Positions 32,036 through 42,744 of a DNA stretch of 64,000 nt are shown one piece after another. Position numbers and translations under genes: made by a program. Each line of letters opens with the position of its first letter. The stretch's first letter is position 1. Source of the DNA: Procambarus clarkii (taxonomy: Eukaryota; Arthropoda; Malacostraca; Decapoda; Cambaridae); NCBI RefSeq assembly GCF_040958095.1, contig NC_091227.1:16734932-16798931 (forward strand), written 5' to 3'. A model generated the notes under the pieces. It saw only the letters and a program-made list of their open reading frames with translations, was not told the DNA's origin and made no database searches.

Positions 32036-32706
32036 AAAAGAGGCCCTGGGTGAATCGATTCCTCGGGTACAGTCCTGTGTACTGAGTGTGTAGAGACGCC
32101 CTTGTTGGCTGAAATACGTCCAACAAGTGATGTCAAGCTGTCTAGCGAACCAGAAGTCAGCTGGTCGATTAGTTTTCGCGAAGGACTGAGCCGGAGGTCC
32201 TTGTAGACAGGTGTGGTCGAGGGAGTACCCGCAAAGGGAATTAGGTCTCTGTTGACAGACCACTTATTAATTTGTCTGGTCTGTCAGGTATTTGAATTAG
32301 TGGTAAACAAGCGACTTTCTAGTAATATTATAAATATAGAGTAAGCAGCTCTAAACTTGTTCCCAGAGACACACAATGGCGCACAGTGGTTCAACTCAGA
32401 TAATTCTGTACCACAAAATGGGCGGCAATATTGTTCTCTGATGGAGAACCCAACTGCAAAGCACTTTGGGCTTACAGTATAAGCAGGAGTTGAAAATGTC
32501 GCAAACATTAATTGACTGATTTATGTTGTTTGGAACGGGATTCTTCCTAAATATCGGAGACTAGTGGTGGTGTTGAGGAGAGTAGAGATGGTTGTCGCTT
32601 CTGTTTGGTGTGGTGAGAGGTGAGGTCTCGCCCGACGTGTATACGTTAGTGACCAGTGCAGAACCGCTGGATAAAGGCCTCGTTTCAGGTTTCGGTAATG
32701 AATGAC

Positions 32707-33344
32707 AGTGTCACTCGCAGGTGGATGGGTAAGATTGGAGTTAAAACATGATAGATAAAGGGCCATATCTAAAGCTTTTAGATAGGATCATGAGAAAAGG
32801 AGCAGCTTCCGGATAAAAAGATAAATTAAATTAGAGGCTGTGAAATTAGTCCACGAGTGGGCAGATAAATCCTTCGAGATGCAGCATAAGAAGAGGAAAA
32901 TAGGAGGATGCTAAGATATAGGATGATAGACAAGTGTATAAAGGAGGACTATAGGCTGGTGAGGATGAGAGTAGAGTCCTGCCAGTTTTTAATGTCGGAG
33001 AAAGTGATCATTTTTGTTTCTTTTAGAGAATGAGGCGAGGCTGCGTTGATGGCTTTATTAACGGTGGGCTACACTAGTGGCTGGAAAGTTTACTAAGAGA
33101 GTGAGAGAGATTTACTTGACAATGACATTGGATAAATGTAGGGATTACAAGTGTTTATACAACAAGGTGTTGGGGGGGGCTTCCCAGCACGAGCACCTCA
33201 GAATTAACTGCGTAAACTCAAGTACAAAATACGAGTATGAGACATGACGGTTACTTGGGTAGCCGGGCAGGTAGTGTGGGAGGAGTGTTGACAGCGCCAG
33301 TCAGGATAGGTGAAGGATTGGCACCAACTGAAGTTATTAATACA
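32707..33344. other. Unassigned sequence
   Basis: Purine-rich with GATAGATAAG-like words; no element recognised. Confidence 0.4.
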
Positions 33345-34081
33345 TTGAGAACTGTTTGAGAGATCGTTGAACCCGGAGATCCGAAACCAGTTAAACGATA
33401 GAAAGGTTAAAACCTTGATTGAAATGACCAGGATAGTACAAATATAACACGACTATTTGAAGTTGATAGGGATGGCAGGACAAGCCGTCAGGAGCAACGC
33501 AAGCTTCATTAATAATTTTCTGAAGCCAAATTACTTTCGCAATAAATTGCCTCAGGCATTTTGCCATAGTGGTCGAATAGCTGTAAAAGGCATGATCTCC
33601 CCGCTCTAATCCATGTTGACCTGGGTCGTGAAGGTCATTGGTCTCCATAAAACTGGAGCTCTGACTCCTGATCACTCTCAAATACTTTTATTATGTTGGA
33701 CGTTAGCGCAACTGGTCTATAATTCTTAGCCAATGCTTTTCTCCCCCTTTGTGTAGAGGGGATATGTCTGCTGATTTAAGCGGTTCTGATATTTCCTTTG
33801 TGTCCAAGCTCTTCCTCTTCACTACCCTGAGTGCTTGTGCTACTGGCACTTTGCATTTCTTTATAAATATTGAATTCCATGAGCCTGGACCAGAGGTTCA
33901 GTGCATAGGCATGTTGTCAGTTTATCTTCAAAATCGGCAGAGTTCGTGTTGATATCAGTTATATTTTCGGGGGTTTGGATATCATGCATAAAGAAGCTGT
34001 CCGGATGTTCACATTTCAAGCTGTTTATTGGGGTGCTAAACATTTCCTCATGCTGCTTTCTTAGGCTTTCACTGAATTCTT
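33345..34081 (-). mobile_element. LINE ORF2 fragment (fingers region of the reverse transcriptase)
   Basis: On the minus strand successive frames give GGEKALAKNYRPVALTSNII, KVFE, FMETNDLHDPGQHGLERGDH, then YSTTMAKCL. This matches the KNYRPVALTS … QHGFRxGRSCL block of jockey/CR1-type reverse transcriptases. The catalytic palm and the C-terminus are missing. The outer ends carry nearly the same 21-mer beginning TTGGCACCAACTG (about 33322-33342 and 34082-34102), a possible target duplication. Confidence 0.8.
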
Positions 34082-34109
34082 TGGCACCAACTGGAGTTAT
34101 TGTATGTGG

Positions 34110-34204
34110 CGGGGGGGGGGGGGGGGGGGGGGTTGAAATAGCCTAAGCTACTCTATCCCTTTGAGATGTATTTTCTTGTCTCAATAAAAATACTTGAATC
34201 GTTT
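34110..34204 (+). mobile_element. Poly(G) run and interspersed repeat 3' end
   Basis: A G run of about 22 at 34110-34132 is followed by GCCTAAGCTACTCTATCCCT and TCAATAAAAATACTTGAATC, the sense version of the module at 20868-20945. Confidence 0.65.
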
Positions 34205-34554
34205 ATGACTGTCCTCCGTATATGCATCTACTCTTGTAAGTATAGGAGGTTTCTGGTGGAGGTTTTTGAGGTCGATTTCGCACATGTGCGTTCGAAAGGA
34301 AATACACTGTTATCAAAGAGGTAATTCGAGTAGAGCAGTGAATAAAAATTAACGAATGTAGATCAGTGAACCGGGGAGATGGCTCTATTTTTGTGGGTAA
34401 AAGTTTATTGACTTTTTTATGTAGACGATATATGGATGATAATTGTCATTTGCCTGTTGAGGCTGACGCCGTTACGTCACACAAAAACAGTTCTTTGAGC
34501 GTTGTCAGCTGTCAATCCACAACACATAAAACGTCTTTTAAGATTTTAGTTTAG
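34205..34554. other. Unassigned sequence
   Basis: No element recognised. Confidence 0.35.
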
Positions 34555-34700
34555 TTAATATATTATGCACCCCATATCCATCGTGTGGGGGGTAGTTGAA
34601 AGGGTTACAGAGGAACATAATGGGCTCAGGGACGGAACTCCCAAATTCATTTAGCTAAGCACGTTGTAGTCTTGATGAGTTAGTTACAAAATTCAAAGCA
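34555..34700 (+). mobile_element. Interspersed repeat fragment
   Basis: TATTATGCACCCCATATCCA, TCGTGTGGGGGGTAG and GGGTTACAGAGGAACATAAT. The same landmarks (GTGCACCTCATACCCATCCT, GTGAGCGGTAGCG, GCATTACAGAGGGCACAAAA) recur at 39577-39640. Confidence 0.6.
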
Positions 34701-34895
34701 CATCGACAACAATGGGTTCGAGATCGACCATAAGCACAGTTTCTAAATTAAGCAACTGACATGTGGAGAGCTAGTGTCACAGTTGCTATGTTTATTCTGC
34801 ACACCGCCGCCCCCCCCCCCCATCTAGTGGGCAGCGCTGGATAGATTACAATCACTTAGTTACTACCTAAAGTTAGCAAACGAGGGATGCTAACT

Positions 34896-34916
34896 CTGTC
34901 TGCCTGCCTGCCTGCC

Positions 34917-35013
<97 letters not shown>

Positions 35014-35050
35014 GTCTGTCTGTCTGTCTCTCTGTCTCTCTGTCTGTCTC

Positions 35051-35102
<52 letters not shown>
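34896..35102. repeat. (TGTC)n grading into (TC)n
   Basis: Three TGCC units, then about 25 TGTC units, then mixed TGTC/TCTC and finally pure TC. The gradient suggests spread of single changes through the array by slippage. Confidence 0.97.
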
Positions 35103-36044
35103 GTAATTATTTGATCAGTTATACATACTGAATATTGGGGGTGTAATTACGTCTTGATGTCAATATTGTTATAAATTATATCAACTACATTCGCAAATGT
35201 AAATGTTTACAAACATCTTTTAACTTGAAAAAAAGGTTTTGTGTGTTGTTGACTGAGAGACGACGACGAACACGACAACGTTTTGTTCATGACGTCTCGT
35301 CGTCTCCGCCTCAACAGCTAAATGTTAATACGTAACATCACACATTATATCGTATAATGATATTATATCGTCCATAAAGTCGTAAGCACACATGTAGGGC
35401 CATCTCCCTGGGTCACAAAACTCAATATATTCATTTTTATTCATTGCCATATTATATTTTCCAATAGTGTAGATAATTATGTAAACAAGTGAGTGGTGTT
35501 TTGACCAATGAGACGCGTCGTTACAAACCGCCAATTCATTCATAATCTGACCCAATACTACAACAACAAATGCGGCGTTGCCATTTTGCACCTTCAAAAA
35601 AAATGGGGGGGGGGAGGGTTAAAGAAATACTTTCACTCAACTGTACCACCATGGTAGAGTCTTAGATAAACTGACCCAGTCTACCAGGCAGTCTTGACAC
35701 GTGCCTTCAAAAAGACTGCAGTGCATGTGTGGCATAAGACTCCAGCAACAGGGGCCAGAGAAGAGTCTTAAGACGTTGTCAAGAACACGTCTGGTGTATG
35801 GAACAGACATAGGCTGGTCTGGGTAGTCCTAAGGTAAATGATTTAAGATATAGTAACCATTATAAACACCTCCATAGGTTATTTTCAAGGAGTTAAGTGT
35901 GAAATATAGCGTATGATTAACATGGAGTTGTATATGGGAAACAATTCTGGAAACATTAAATTAGAAAGGAAAGCAAAGCATCTGAGACCAATACATTTAT
36001 TTAAGGGATTCTTGAAGAGGAAAGCAGGAGGTGGAGTGAAGAGA
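35103..36044. other. Unassigned intergenic DNA
   Basis: Contains a small CG-rich palindromic patch (ACGACGACGAACACGACAACG … GACGTCTCGTCGTCT) near 35262-35305 and a G run at 35606-35618. No gene recognised. Confidence 0.45.
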
Positions 36045-36112
36045 TAACTATCTAGATAGCTAGTTAACTATCTAGATAGCTAGTTAACTATCTAGATAGC
36101 TAGATAGAAAGT
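36045..36112. repeat. 20-bp palindromic tandem repeat
   Basis: AACTATCTAGATAGCTAGTT is repeated three times. The unit itself is nearly self-complementary. Confidence 0.9.
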
Positions 36113-36411
36113 TTGATAGGTAGAAATAGAGGTAGAGGAGGGAGGGGTGGGGGGAGACGGACCCGGGTAACGCCGGGTAACCTCATAAGTATTTATAAAG
36201 TGTACACGAGGAATGGCCGACAATGAAGCTGTGGAGGAACGTCATAACGCTGCGACATTTTATATCAAATTTCTGGCGCTCATATATCGCGCCATCGATT
36301 TTATTCATGAATATTTTAAGTAGCAGCTGGTGATATGTTTCCAAGTGACGTGGGCAGTCCTTAGCACAGCGGGCCACCTGACTTGCTTTAGTTTATAGTG
36401 AACTGTGTCAC
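36113..36411. other. Unassigned sequence
   Basis: Nothing recognised. Confidence 0.35.
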
Positions 36412-36735
36412 TATAGCTGGAGTAGTGTAGCTGGTCCTGTGTACACTAGCAGGAGCAGTGTTATTGGTCCTATACCCACTAGCAGGAGCAGTGTTACTGG
36501 TCCTGTACACACTAGCAGGAGCAGTGTTATTGGTCCTATACCCACTAGCAGGAGCAGTGTTGCTGGTCCTGTACCCACTAGCAGGAGCAGTGTTGCTGGT
36601 CCTGTGTACACTAGCAGGAGCAGTGTTGCTGGTCCTGTACACACTAGCAGGAGCAGTGTTGCTGGTCCTGTACCCACTAGCAGGAGCAGTGTTGCTGGTC
36701 CTGTACCCACTAGCTGGAGCGGAGTTAATGATGTA
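36412..36735. repeat. 33-bp minisatellite
   Basis: About ten units containing CACTAGCAGGAGCAGTGTTG and CTGGTCCTGT. The unit length is a multiple of three and lacks stops in several frames, so frames stay open on both strands (for example PTSRSSVAGPV on the plus strand). I treat these as artefacts. Confidence 0.93.
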
Positions 36736-36737
36736 AC

Positions 36738-36746
<9 letters not shown>

Positions 36747-36808
<62 letters not shown>
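36747..36808. repeat. (AT)n microsatellite
   Basis: Pure AT array 12 bp after the 33-bp minisatellite. Confidence 0.96.
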
Positions 36809-36816
<8 letters not shown>

Positions 36817-37177
36817 AAGTAAACTTTAATATTAACGTGTTCTTTACTTGCAATGAAAAGAAAAAATCCCTGCAAGTTCCCTGCCATATTTCTTCCCCAA
36901 GGGCCGAGTACCGGGCGCGGGGAATATTCCTGGTCATGTTTCCCCACCAAAAATATTATACACGTGTCCCTAGGGCGACCAGTTTTTGCCCCAGCCGGGA
37001 AGGGGTCGTGTGTGGGCCTCCTTTACGCTCTTTTTGTTCCAAACATTTATTCACTATTAGTTTTTTTCCCAAGTATTTTGAACACTTCTTTCATCGTAAA
37101 TTGTCGTCGGACAGTGGTTTTTATTCCATGATTTCTTTCTGTCTCTGTCATTCTCTGTCTGTGCCTTACTTCCGTGG
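36809..37177. other. Unassigned sequence
   Basis: No repeat or gene recognised. Confidence 0.35.
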
Positions 37178-37346
37178 GCTGGACCGTAGAGCGACGGTCT
37201 CGTTGTTTGCATGTCGGCGTTCAATCCCCGATCGTCTAAGTGGTTGGGTATCATTTCTTTTCCCCCGTCCCATCCCAATTCCTTATCCTGACCCTTTCCA
37301 AGTGCTGTATAGTCGTGATGGCTTGGCACGTTCTTCTGATAATTCC
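37178..37346 (+). mobile_element. SINE-1 copy
   Basis: GGGCTGGACCGTAGAGCGAC, GTCGGCGTTCAATCCCC, TCTAAGTGGTTGGGTATCA and the end ATGGCTTGGCACGTTCTTCT. Confidence 0.9.
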
Positions 37347-37428
37347 CCCCTCCCTTACTCCCTTTCTTTCTCTTACATATCACTCTTTCGCGACTCCCTT
37401 CCCACTAGTGAATACATGAATACAACAG

Positions 37429-37560
37429 TATTCAGTGATACAGGTTAAATACAGCCTGTATCACTAGGTTGTCTTCAACCTAACGTTTATAAATGCAGGT
37501 TTTATTCAACCTAACGTGTATAAATACAGGTTGTATTCAACCTGTATCACTCAGTAGCAG
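37429..37560. repeat. Direct and inverted repeats of ATACAGGTT
   Basis: AGTGATACAGGTT at 37431-37443 pairs with AACCTGTATCACT at 37544-37556. In between, TTCAACCTAACGT and ATAAATACAGGTT-like words occur as direct repeats. Confidence 0.7.
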
Positions 37561-37904
37561 TAACTATACATCAGCTGTGGTGTCTGTCGGGAGAACTGTG
37601 TCACAGCGTCACCAGCGACGCGAGTAATGGCTATTGGTTCCAGGACTCCGGCCGAACAGCGCCCGTACTGGGAACGGCTGGTGGTCAAACAAATGGGCAA
37701 CTGAATGGATATTAGTGATGTGTATACATTACATATTGTATGTGTAATGTATACATTATCTCTATATAAAATGTATTACATCCTGACACACTATCTTCAC
37801 TTTGGCTGTCTTAACTACTCAATAACCGTCGTTATCACTTAACCACTCAATCGTCTCTTGATGTGGCCTGAATGTTTAGTCTTTTAAATATGACCTTAAG
37901 GATT
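37561..37904. other. Unassigned sequence
   Basis: A palindromic ATGTATACATTACATA … ATGTAATGTATACAT patch lies near 37718-37757; otherwise nothing. Confidence 0.4.
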
Positions 37905-38030
37905 CCCTAGGTGAACAGATGTATTAGGTGAAAGAAAATGTGCCCAATCCGTCCCGCCTGGGATTCTAACCCGGAATTTTCGATTGTGCGTCGAGAACGA
38001 GCCCGAGTGTACTACTGGGACCCCCTTAAG
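37905..38030 (-). mobile_element. SINE-3 fragment
   Basis: Minus strand: GGGTCCCAGTAGTACACTC, CGTTCTCGACGCACAATCG, a degraded box B GGGTTAGAATCCC and TTTCACCTAATACATCTG. The head matches the SINE nested in the LINE at 17.3-17.6 kb. Confidence 0.7.
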
Positions 38031-38219
38031 TACGGGATCCATCCATCTTGGAGGATACAGATATGCATCTTCACTTAGTATTCCGCTTCACCTTTCCGTA
38101 AATATCTTTTTCCCTGAGACTCGCGAGCTTCTGATTGATTACATGTCATACGAGAGCTAGCGAGGGAAATTAGCGAGGTCGACTTGGGGGGATTCCCAGG
38201 CTGGGGTGAGTAATGTTGT
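38031..38219. other. Unassigned sequence
   Basis: Nothing recognised. Confidence 0.35.
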
Positions 38220-38345
38220 TCTCGTGGTCTCTGTCTCTCTGTCTCTGTCTCTCTATGTCTCTGTCTCTCTATGTCTCTGTCTGTCTCTGTCTCTCTGTGT
38301 CTCTCTCTCTGTCTGTCTCTCTCTATGTCTCTCTCTCTCTCTGTG
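38220..38345. repeat. CTGTCTCT-type microsatellite
   Basis: Mixed CTGTCT, CTATGT and CTCT units. Confidence 0.93.
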
Positions 38346-38551
38346 ATCCTCAGGAGGCCTGGGTATTGACCAGCGAGGCTTGTCTTCCAGAGAGTAATGG
38401 ACCCGAAGGAGTGCCGACAAGTCTTTCAAGAAAGTAAAGACTTGATTATGACTAATTCCCACGCAATTCTGCTATTTTTGTATTCTGTCTTTTGGACCTC
38501 CGTCTGCTTAAGTGCGATTTGCAGCATTTTCAATTATTCAGACGTTGAGAT
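38346..38551. other. Unassigned sequence
   Basis: Nothing recognised. Confidence 0.35.
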
Positions 38552-38720
38552 TTAACAATATAGACGTTAACTATACGGCCGTTGACATGTGATTGAACAT
38601 TATGGCCGTTGACGTATAGTTAGCGTCTATACTGTTAAGTAGTATATTAACAGAATAGACGTTATAATATTTAACAGTATAGAAGTTAATTACACTATTT
38701 TCCCGTGTAGATGTTAACTC
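38552..38720. repeat. Inverted repeat plus scattered TAGACGTTA words
   Basis: A 24-bp arm, TTAACAATATAGACGTTAAC plus TATA (38552-38575), returns inverted at 38615-38638 with two mismatches. GGCCGTTGAC occurs directly repeated inside the loop, and further TAGACGTTA/TAGAAGTTA words follow to 38720. Confidence 0.7.
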
Positions 38721-38760
38721 TACGACAGTTGAGACAAACTACCAAAAGGGGATTTCGATG

Positions 38761-38890
38761 CAGGCGATGAGTCACAATAACGTGGCTAAAGTAAGTTGAC
38801 CAGACCACACACTAGAAGGTGAAGGGACGACGACGTTTCGGTCCGTCCTGGACCATTCTTAAGTCGATTGACTTGAGAATTGTCCAGGAC
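38761..38890 (-). mobile_element. Foldback element, truncated, with 12-bp target duplication
   Basis: Second copy of the 1.2-kb family: CAGGCGATGAGTCACAATAA, CAGACCACACACTAGAAGGT, GACGTTTCGGTCCGTCCTGG, then the start of the return arm only, stopping at GTCCAGGAC. GGGATTTCGATG flanks it exactly at 38749-38760 and 38891-38902. Confidence 0.9.
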
Positions 38891-38902
38891 GGGATTTCGA
38901 TG

Positions 38903-39192
38903 ATTGAATGTTGGCGCGTTGGAGTGAGCGATGGAGTGACCACAGCGGTCAAGGTATCAGGGTAATCACCGTACCGTCAACAACGGGCCCTCAGCACGAT
39001 ATTTTCCCATTGGCCAAATGGTCCGGGCGGTAATCCTCAGCTGACCATACCGTTACTCAGGGGATTAATCCCGAAGGCTCAAGGGGGTTAAATCATCGCT
39101 TTCACATGTGCTGTGGGAGGGAGTAGAGGTGGCAGCGCTTCTCGCACCTGGAGATTGGAATTATTGTAACTAAGAACTTTTATTATGGCTTT
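38903..39192. other. Unassigned sequence
   Basis: Nothing recognised. Confidence 0.35.
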
Positions 39193-39201
39193 TAGAGAGG
39201 T

Positions 39202-39440
39202 TATCTTGAGATGATTTCGGGGCTTTTAGTGTCCCCGCGGCCCGGTCCTCGACCAGGCCTCCACCCCCAGGAAGCAGCCCGTGACAGCTGATTAACACCC
39301 AGGTACCTATTTTACTGCTAGGTAACAGGGGCATAGGGTGAAAGAAACTCTGCCCATTGTTTCTCGCCGGCGCCCGGAATCGAACCCAGGACCACAGGAT
39401 CACAAGTCTTGCGTGCTGTCCGCTCGCCCGACCGGCTCCC
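39202..39440 (-). mobile_element. SINE-2, full-length
   Basis: Complete head, body and single CTCAAGATAAC tail unit. Target duplication TAGAGAGGT at 39193-39201 and 39441-39449. Confidence 0.92.
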
Positions 39441-39540
39441 TAGAGAGGTAAATTAAGATATCGTTCCGTTTTGAGAGGCAGAGCCATATATTGTATTTCT
39501 GTTAATCTCTCTCGCAAAATTCATACACCGAGGAGAATTG

Positions 39541-39800
39541 ATTGATTTTTGATTGTTGCCGCCGGAGACAGCTAGTTTATTGTGCACCTCATACCCATCC
39601 TGTGAGCGGTAGCGCAAAAAGCATTACAGAGGGCACAAAAGGTCTTTATCAGGCCTTATCTTAGATTATTACATAAACAATTTCATCTATCCTTCACACT
39701 TTATAGTTACAATGTCAGCTAGTTACAGAGAAAGTGCTATTTCAAGAGCTATACATTTACAGTAAGTCATTGTACATTACACCGAGGGGAGAAGATGTAT
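39541..39800 (+). mobile_element. Interspersed repeat, longer copy
   Basis: Contains GTTGCCGCCGGAGACAGCTA, GTGCACCTCATACCCATCCT and CACAAAAGGTCTTTATCAGG. It shares its middle with 34555-34640. No coding capacity is seen. Confidence 0.6.
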
Positions 39801-40798
39801 TTCCGCTTCTTGGTGTAAATACACCGGTAGTTTTCTTTAGTGGTGAACAAAGCAATAGGCTCAAGACCTACACACGCTGAGGTACAGCATCCCAGCCCAA
39901 AAGGTTACGTAGCTGAAGCTGTCTATATATTTATCCCATCCTCCTATGACATTACTACATTTAACGACTATTTTATGTTCTGTTGAACCTCCCAAAATGT
40001 TCACATTTTGTAACATTTTAAACATTATGTTCACATTTTGTATCTTGAATTGTGTAGAAGGCTCAACAAAAAAGATAAACGAAATTTAAGCATTCCTCGG
40101 CCTAATATTGGGCATATATGTATTGAATTAGGCCTAAGATATCGTATATTAGGCCTAAGATATCGTATATTAGGTCTTGAATTGCTTGCACAGGTTAAGT
40201 TAGGTTCTTTCCTAATTAATTTCCATTTTTTTAAATAGCATTTGGGCCAGTTTAAAATTACAAGATCTGAACCTTTTTATGGTCTAACAGTACATATTTT
40301 GACGTGTGACCAATTAGTTACCATAAGCACTACCGTTTAAGGGGAATGAACCGCGTTAATTTTTCCCGTTGATGTTAACGTACAACAGCCCGTTGACCGC
40401 AATATCCAAGAGTGATGTTGGTTCGACGTTGAATAAACGCCATCAACCTTCATTCAACGTTGATGAGACGCGTTGCTCGTGGGTATTATGCCCACCGGGG
40501 CACGAACCCCTAGAGACTCGGTAGCAGTCCTCCGCTGAAGGATTGTGGCCACTAAGTCACCCAGTATTTATGTCCCGGCCAATTGCTTCCCGCAATTGGC
40601 CATTATTTCATCCGAAACCACACTGGTATTTGACGTATTAGGCAAAGCGAGAGTATTGAGTCCACGGAGCTGAAGCTATAACTCCGATTAAGCGCCATTG
40701 TACCAAATTGTACCTCACTGGTGTATGGCTCGAGGAACTGTACCATTATTGGTCTGGTAATGGTCAGTAATGGTGGTTCTCACTGGTGTCTCGAGGGC
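39801..40798. other. Unassigned DNA with small repeats
   Basis: A 22-bp word with TTAGGCCTAAGATATCGTAT is repeated at about 40130-40172. At about 40493-40567 (minus) a tRNA-like stretch has TGACTTAGTGGCC and GGGGTTCGTGCCCC, but its acceptor stem does not pair, so I do not call a tRNA. Confidence 0.4.
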
Positions 40799-41618
40799 AA
40801 CTTTCTCTTGACCCTTGTGACACTTTTGGCTGCCTTGTGACACTTGTAGCTGCCTTGTGACACTTTTGGCTTCCTTGTGACACTTTTGGCTGCTTTCTGA
40901 CACTTGTAGCTGCCTTGTGACACTTTGGCTTCCTTGTGACACTTTTGGCTGCTTTCTGACACTTGTGGCTGGCTTGTGACACTTGTGGCTGGCTTGTGAC
41001 ACTTGTGGCTGGCTTGTGACACTTCTGGCTGTCTTGTGACACTTGTAGCTGCCTTGTGACACTTGTAGCTGCCTTGTGACACTTTTGGCTGCTTTCTGAC
41101 ACTTGTGGCTGCCTTGTGACACTTTTGGTTGGCTTGTAACACTTCTGGCTGCCTTATGACACTTCTGGCTGCCTTGTGACACTTCTGGCTGCCTTGTGAC
41201 ACTTCTGGCTGCCTTGTGACACTTCTGGCTGCCTTGTGACACTTCTGGCTGCCTTGTGACACTTCTGGCTGCCTTATGACACTTCTGGCTGCCTTGTGAC
41301 ACTTCTGGCTGCCTTGTGACACTTCTGGCTGCCTTGTGACACTTCTGGCTGCCTTGTGACACTTCTGGCTGCCTTGTGACACTTTTGGCTGGCTTGTGAT
41401 AGTTGTGGCTGCCTTGTGACACTTCTGGCTGCCTTGTGACACTTCTGGCTGCCTTGTGACACTTCTGGCTGGCTTGTGACACCTTTGGCTGCCTTGTGAC
41501 ACCTTTGGCTGCCTTGTGACACCTTTGGCTGCCTTGTGACACTTGTGGCTGGCTTGTGACACTTGTGGCTGGCTTGTGACACTTCTGGCTTTCTCGTGAC
41601 ACTTCTGGCTGCCTTGTG
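40799..41618. repeat. 21-bp minisatellite, about 39 copies
   Basis: Unit CTTGTGACACTTCTGGCTGCC with C/G/T variants at two or three positions. Homogeneous units cluster in the middle (41160-41390) and variants at the ends. Because the unit is 21 bp and free of stops on the minus strand in several frames, frames of up to 295 codons (SQGSQKCHKAARSVTRQPEV-like) run through it. They lack other gene features. Confidence 0.95.
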
Positions 41619-41964
41619 TCTATGTCTATATCTACATCTATCTCTATATCTATATGTCTCTTGTCTATGTCTATATCTACATACCTCTAGTCTCTATTTA
41701 TCTATGATTGTGAGGGAGAATATCTGTTAGTCTGTCCAAGTTTGGAGGTTAGATGCTCAGGGCTAACCTCGCCCAACTTTGCAGGGGTACTGGTCTTTGG
41801 TATGTGACGGACATAGGTTGCTTGAAATTTATCCCTATTGGTACTATTAAAAAGGAGGTGGTAAGACCCAATTGTGAACCTTCCACAAAATCAGAGAATG
41901 ATGGCTGGCTCAGTCGCTAGATATCTTCACTTTATATATATAATTGGAAATGTCTGTCTGATCG
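41619..41964. other. Unassigned sequence
   Basis: TCTATATCTATCT-rich patch at 41620-41705. TTTGGAGGTTAGATGCTCAG at 41740 recurs, diverged, at 42290 (TTTGGAGGTCAGAAGCTTGT). Confidence 0.4.
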
Positions 41965-42190
41965 AGGTTGGAGACGACACAGGAAAGAGGAATGAAGAAG
42001 AGGGGGAGAGGAAGGCGGAAAGTGGGAGAGGGGAGAGTAGGAAGATGGGAGGGGTGGAAGAGGGAGGAGAAAGGGAGAGGAGGGAGGGGCAGGAAAGGGA
42101 GAGAGATAAGAGAGAGGAGGGACGGAAAATTGGTAGAGAAGAAGGGACAGAAGAGAGGGAAAAAAGAGGGGGAAATAGGGGGGAGAAACA
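41965..42190. repeat. Purine-rich tract
   Basis: Irregular GGA/GAA/GGGA sequence with almost no pyrimidine. Overlapping frames on both strands are compositional. Confidence 0.85.
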
Positions 42191-42385
42191 CCCCCAACCC
42201 AATGGGGGGAGCTATTCTGGGCACTGCTGGACACCCTGTCTAGTTTGTATAAATAAGAGAGAATGTTTATCTCTCTCCCTGTACGAGTTTGGAGGTCAGA
42301 AGCTTGTAGCTAGCCTCACTCAACTTTCAGGGTGAACGGTCTGGGGTACAGAACGACAATAGGCTGGTCGTACTCTGCCAAGAGG

Positions 42386-42638
42386 GGAGCCGGTCGGCCG
42401 AGCGGACAGCACACTGGACTTGTGATCCTTTGGTCTTGGGTTCGATCCCAGGCGCCGGCGAGAAACAATGGGCAGAGTTTCTTTCACCCTATGCCCTGTT
42501 ACCTAGGAGTAAAATAGGTACCTGGGTGTTAGTCAGCTGTCACGGGCTGCTTCCTGGGGGTGGAGGCCTGGTCGAGGACCAGGCCGCGGGGACACTAAAA
42601 AAGCCCCGAAATCATCTCAAGATAACCTCAAGATAACC
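42386..42638 (+). mobile_element. SINE-2, full-length
   Basis: GAGCCGGTCGGCCGAGCGGA, box B GGTTCGATCCC, body, then two CTCAAGATAAC tail units. Target duplication not clear. Confidence 0.92.
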
Positions 42639-42744
42639 ACCTTGCAGAACCTAGAGAATACTGGGTTCACATATTCAGTGAAAAGGGGATTGGCCGAGTC
42701 CCCTAGATCTCTTGAACCGAAAATTATGATCGTATAATTCTGGA

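Larger units (their letters stand above)
30541..32706 (-). repeat. Right arm of the inverted duplication
   Basis: Reverse-complement partner of 26911-28225. It is about 850 bp longer for two reasons: about 120 bp near 30600-30735 has no counterpart on the left, and the G-rich minisatellite at 31263-32035 replaces a single unit. Divergence between the arms elsewhere is moderate, with small indels. Confidence 0.9.

Noticed and set aside
31295-32263. 322-codon proline-rich open frame on the minus strand, the longest in the window
   Set aside because: It is carried by the G-rich minisatellite, which keeps frames open by composition. The homologous left arm has no comparable frame, and no promoter or splice pattern is seen.
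36411-37448. Frames of 179 and 235 codons across the 33-bp array, AT array and SINE-1
   Set aside because: They run through three unrelated repeats and contain no recognised domain.
40493-40567. Possible tRNA gene on the minus strand
   Set aside because: Box A- and B-like words are present but the acceptor stem does not pair. It is more likely a SINE head remnant.
40715-41602. 295-codon frame and overlapping 260-codon frame on the minus strand
   Set aside because: The 21-bp unit is a multiple of three and lacks stops in several minus-strand frames; overlapping frames of similar length argue against selection for any one.
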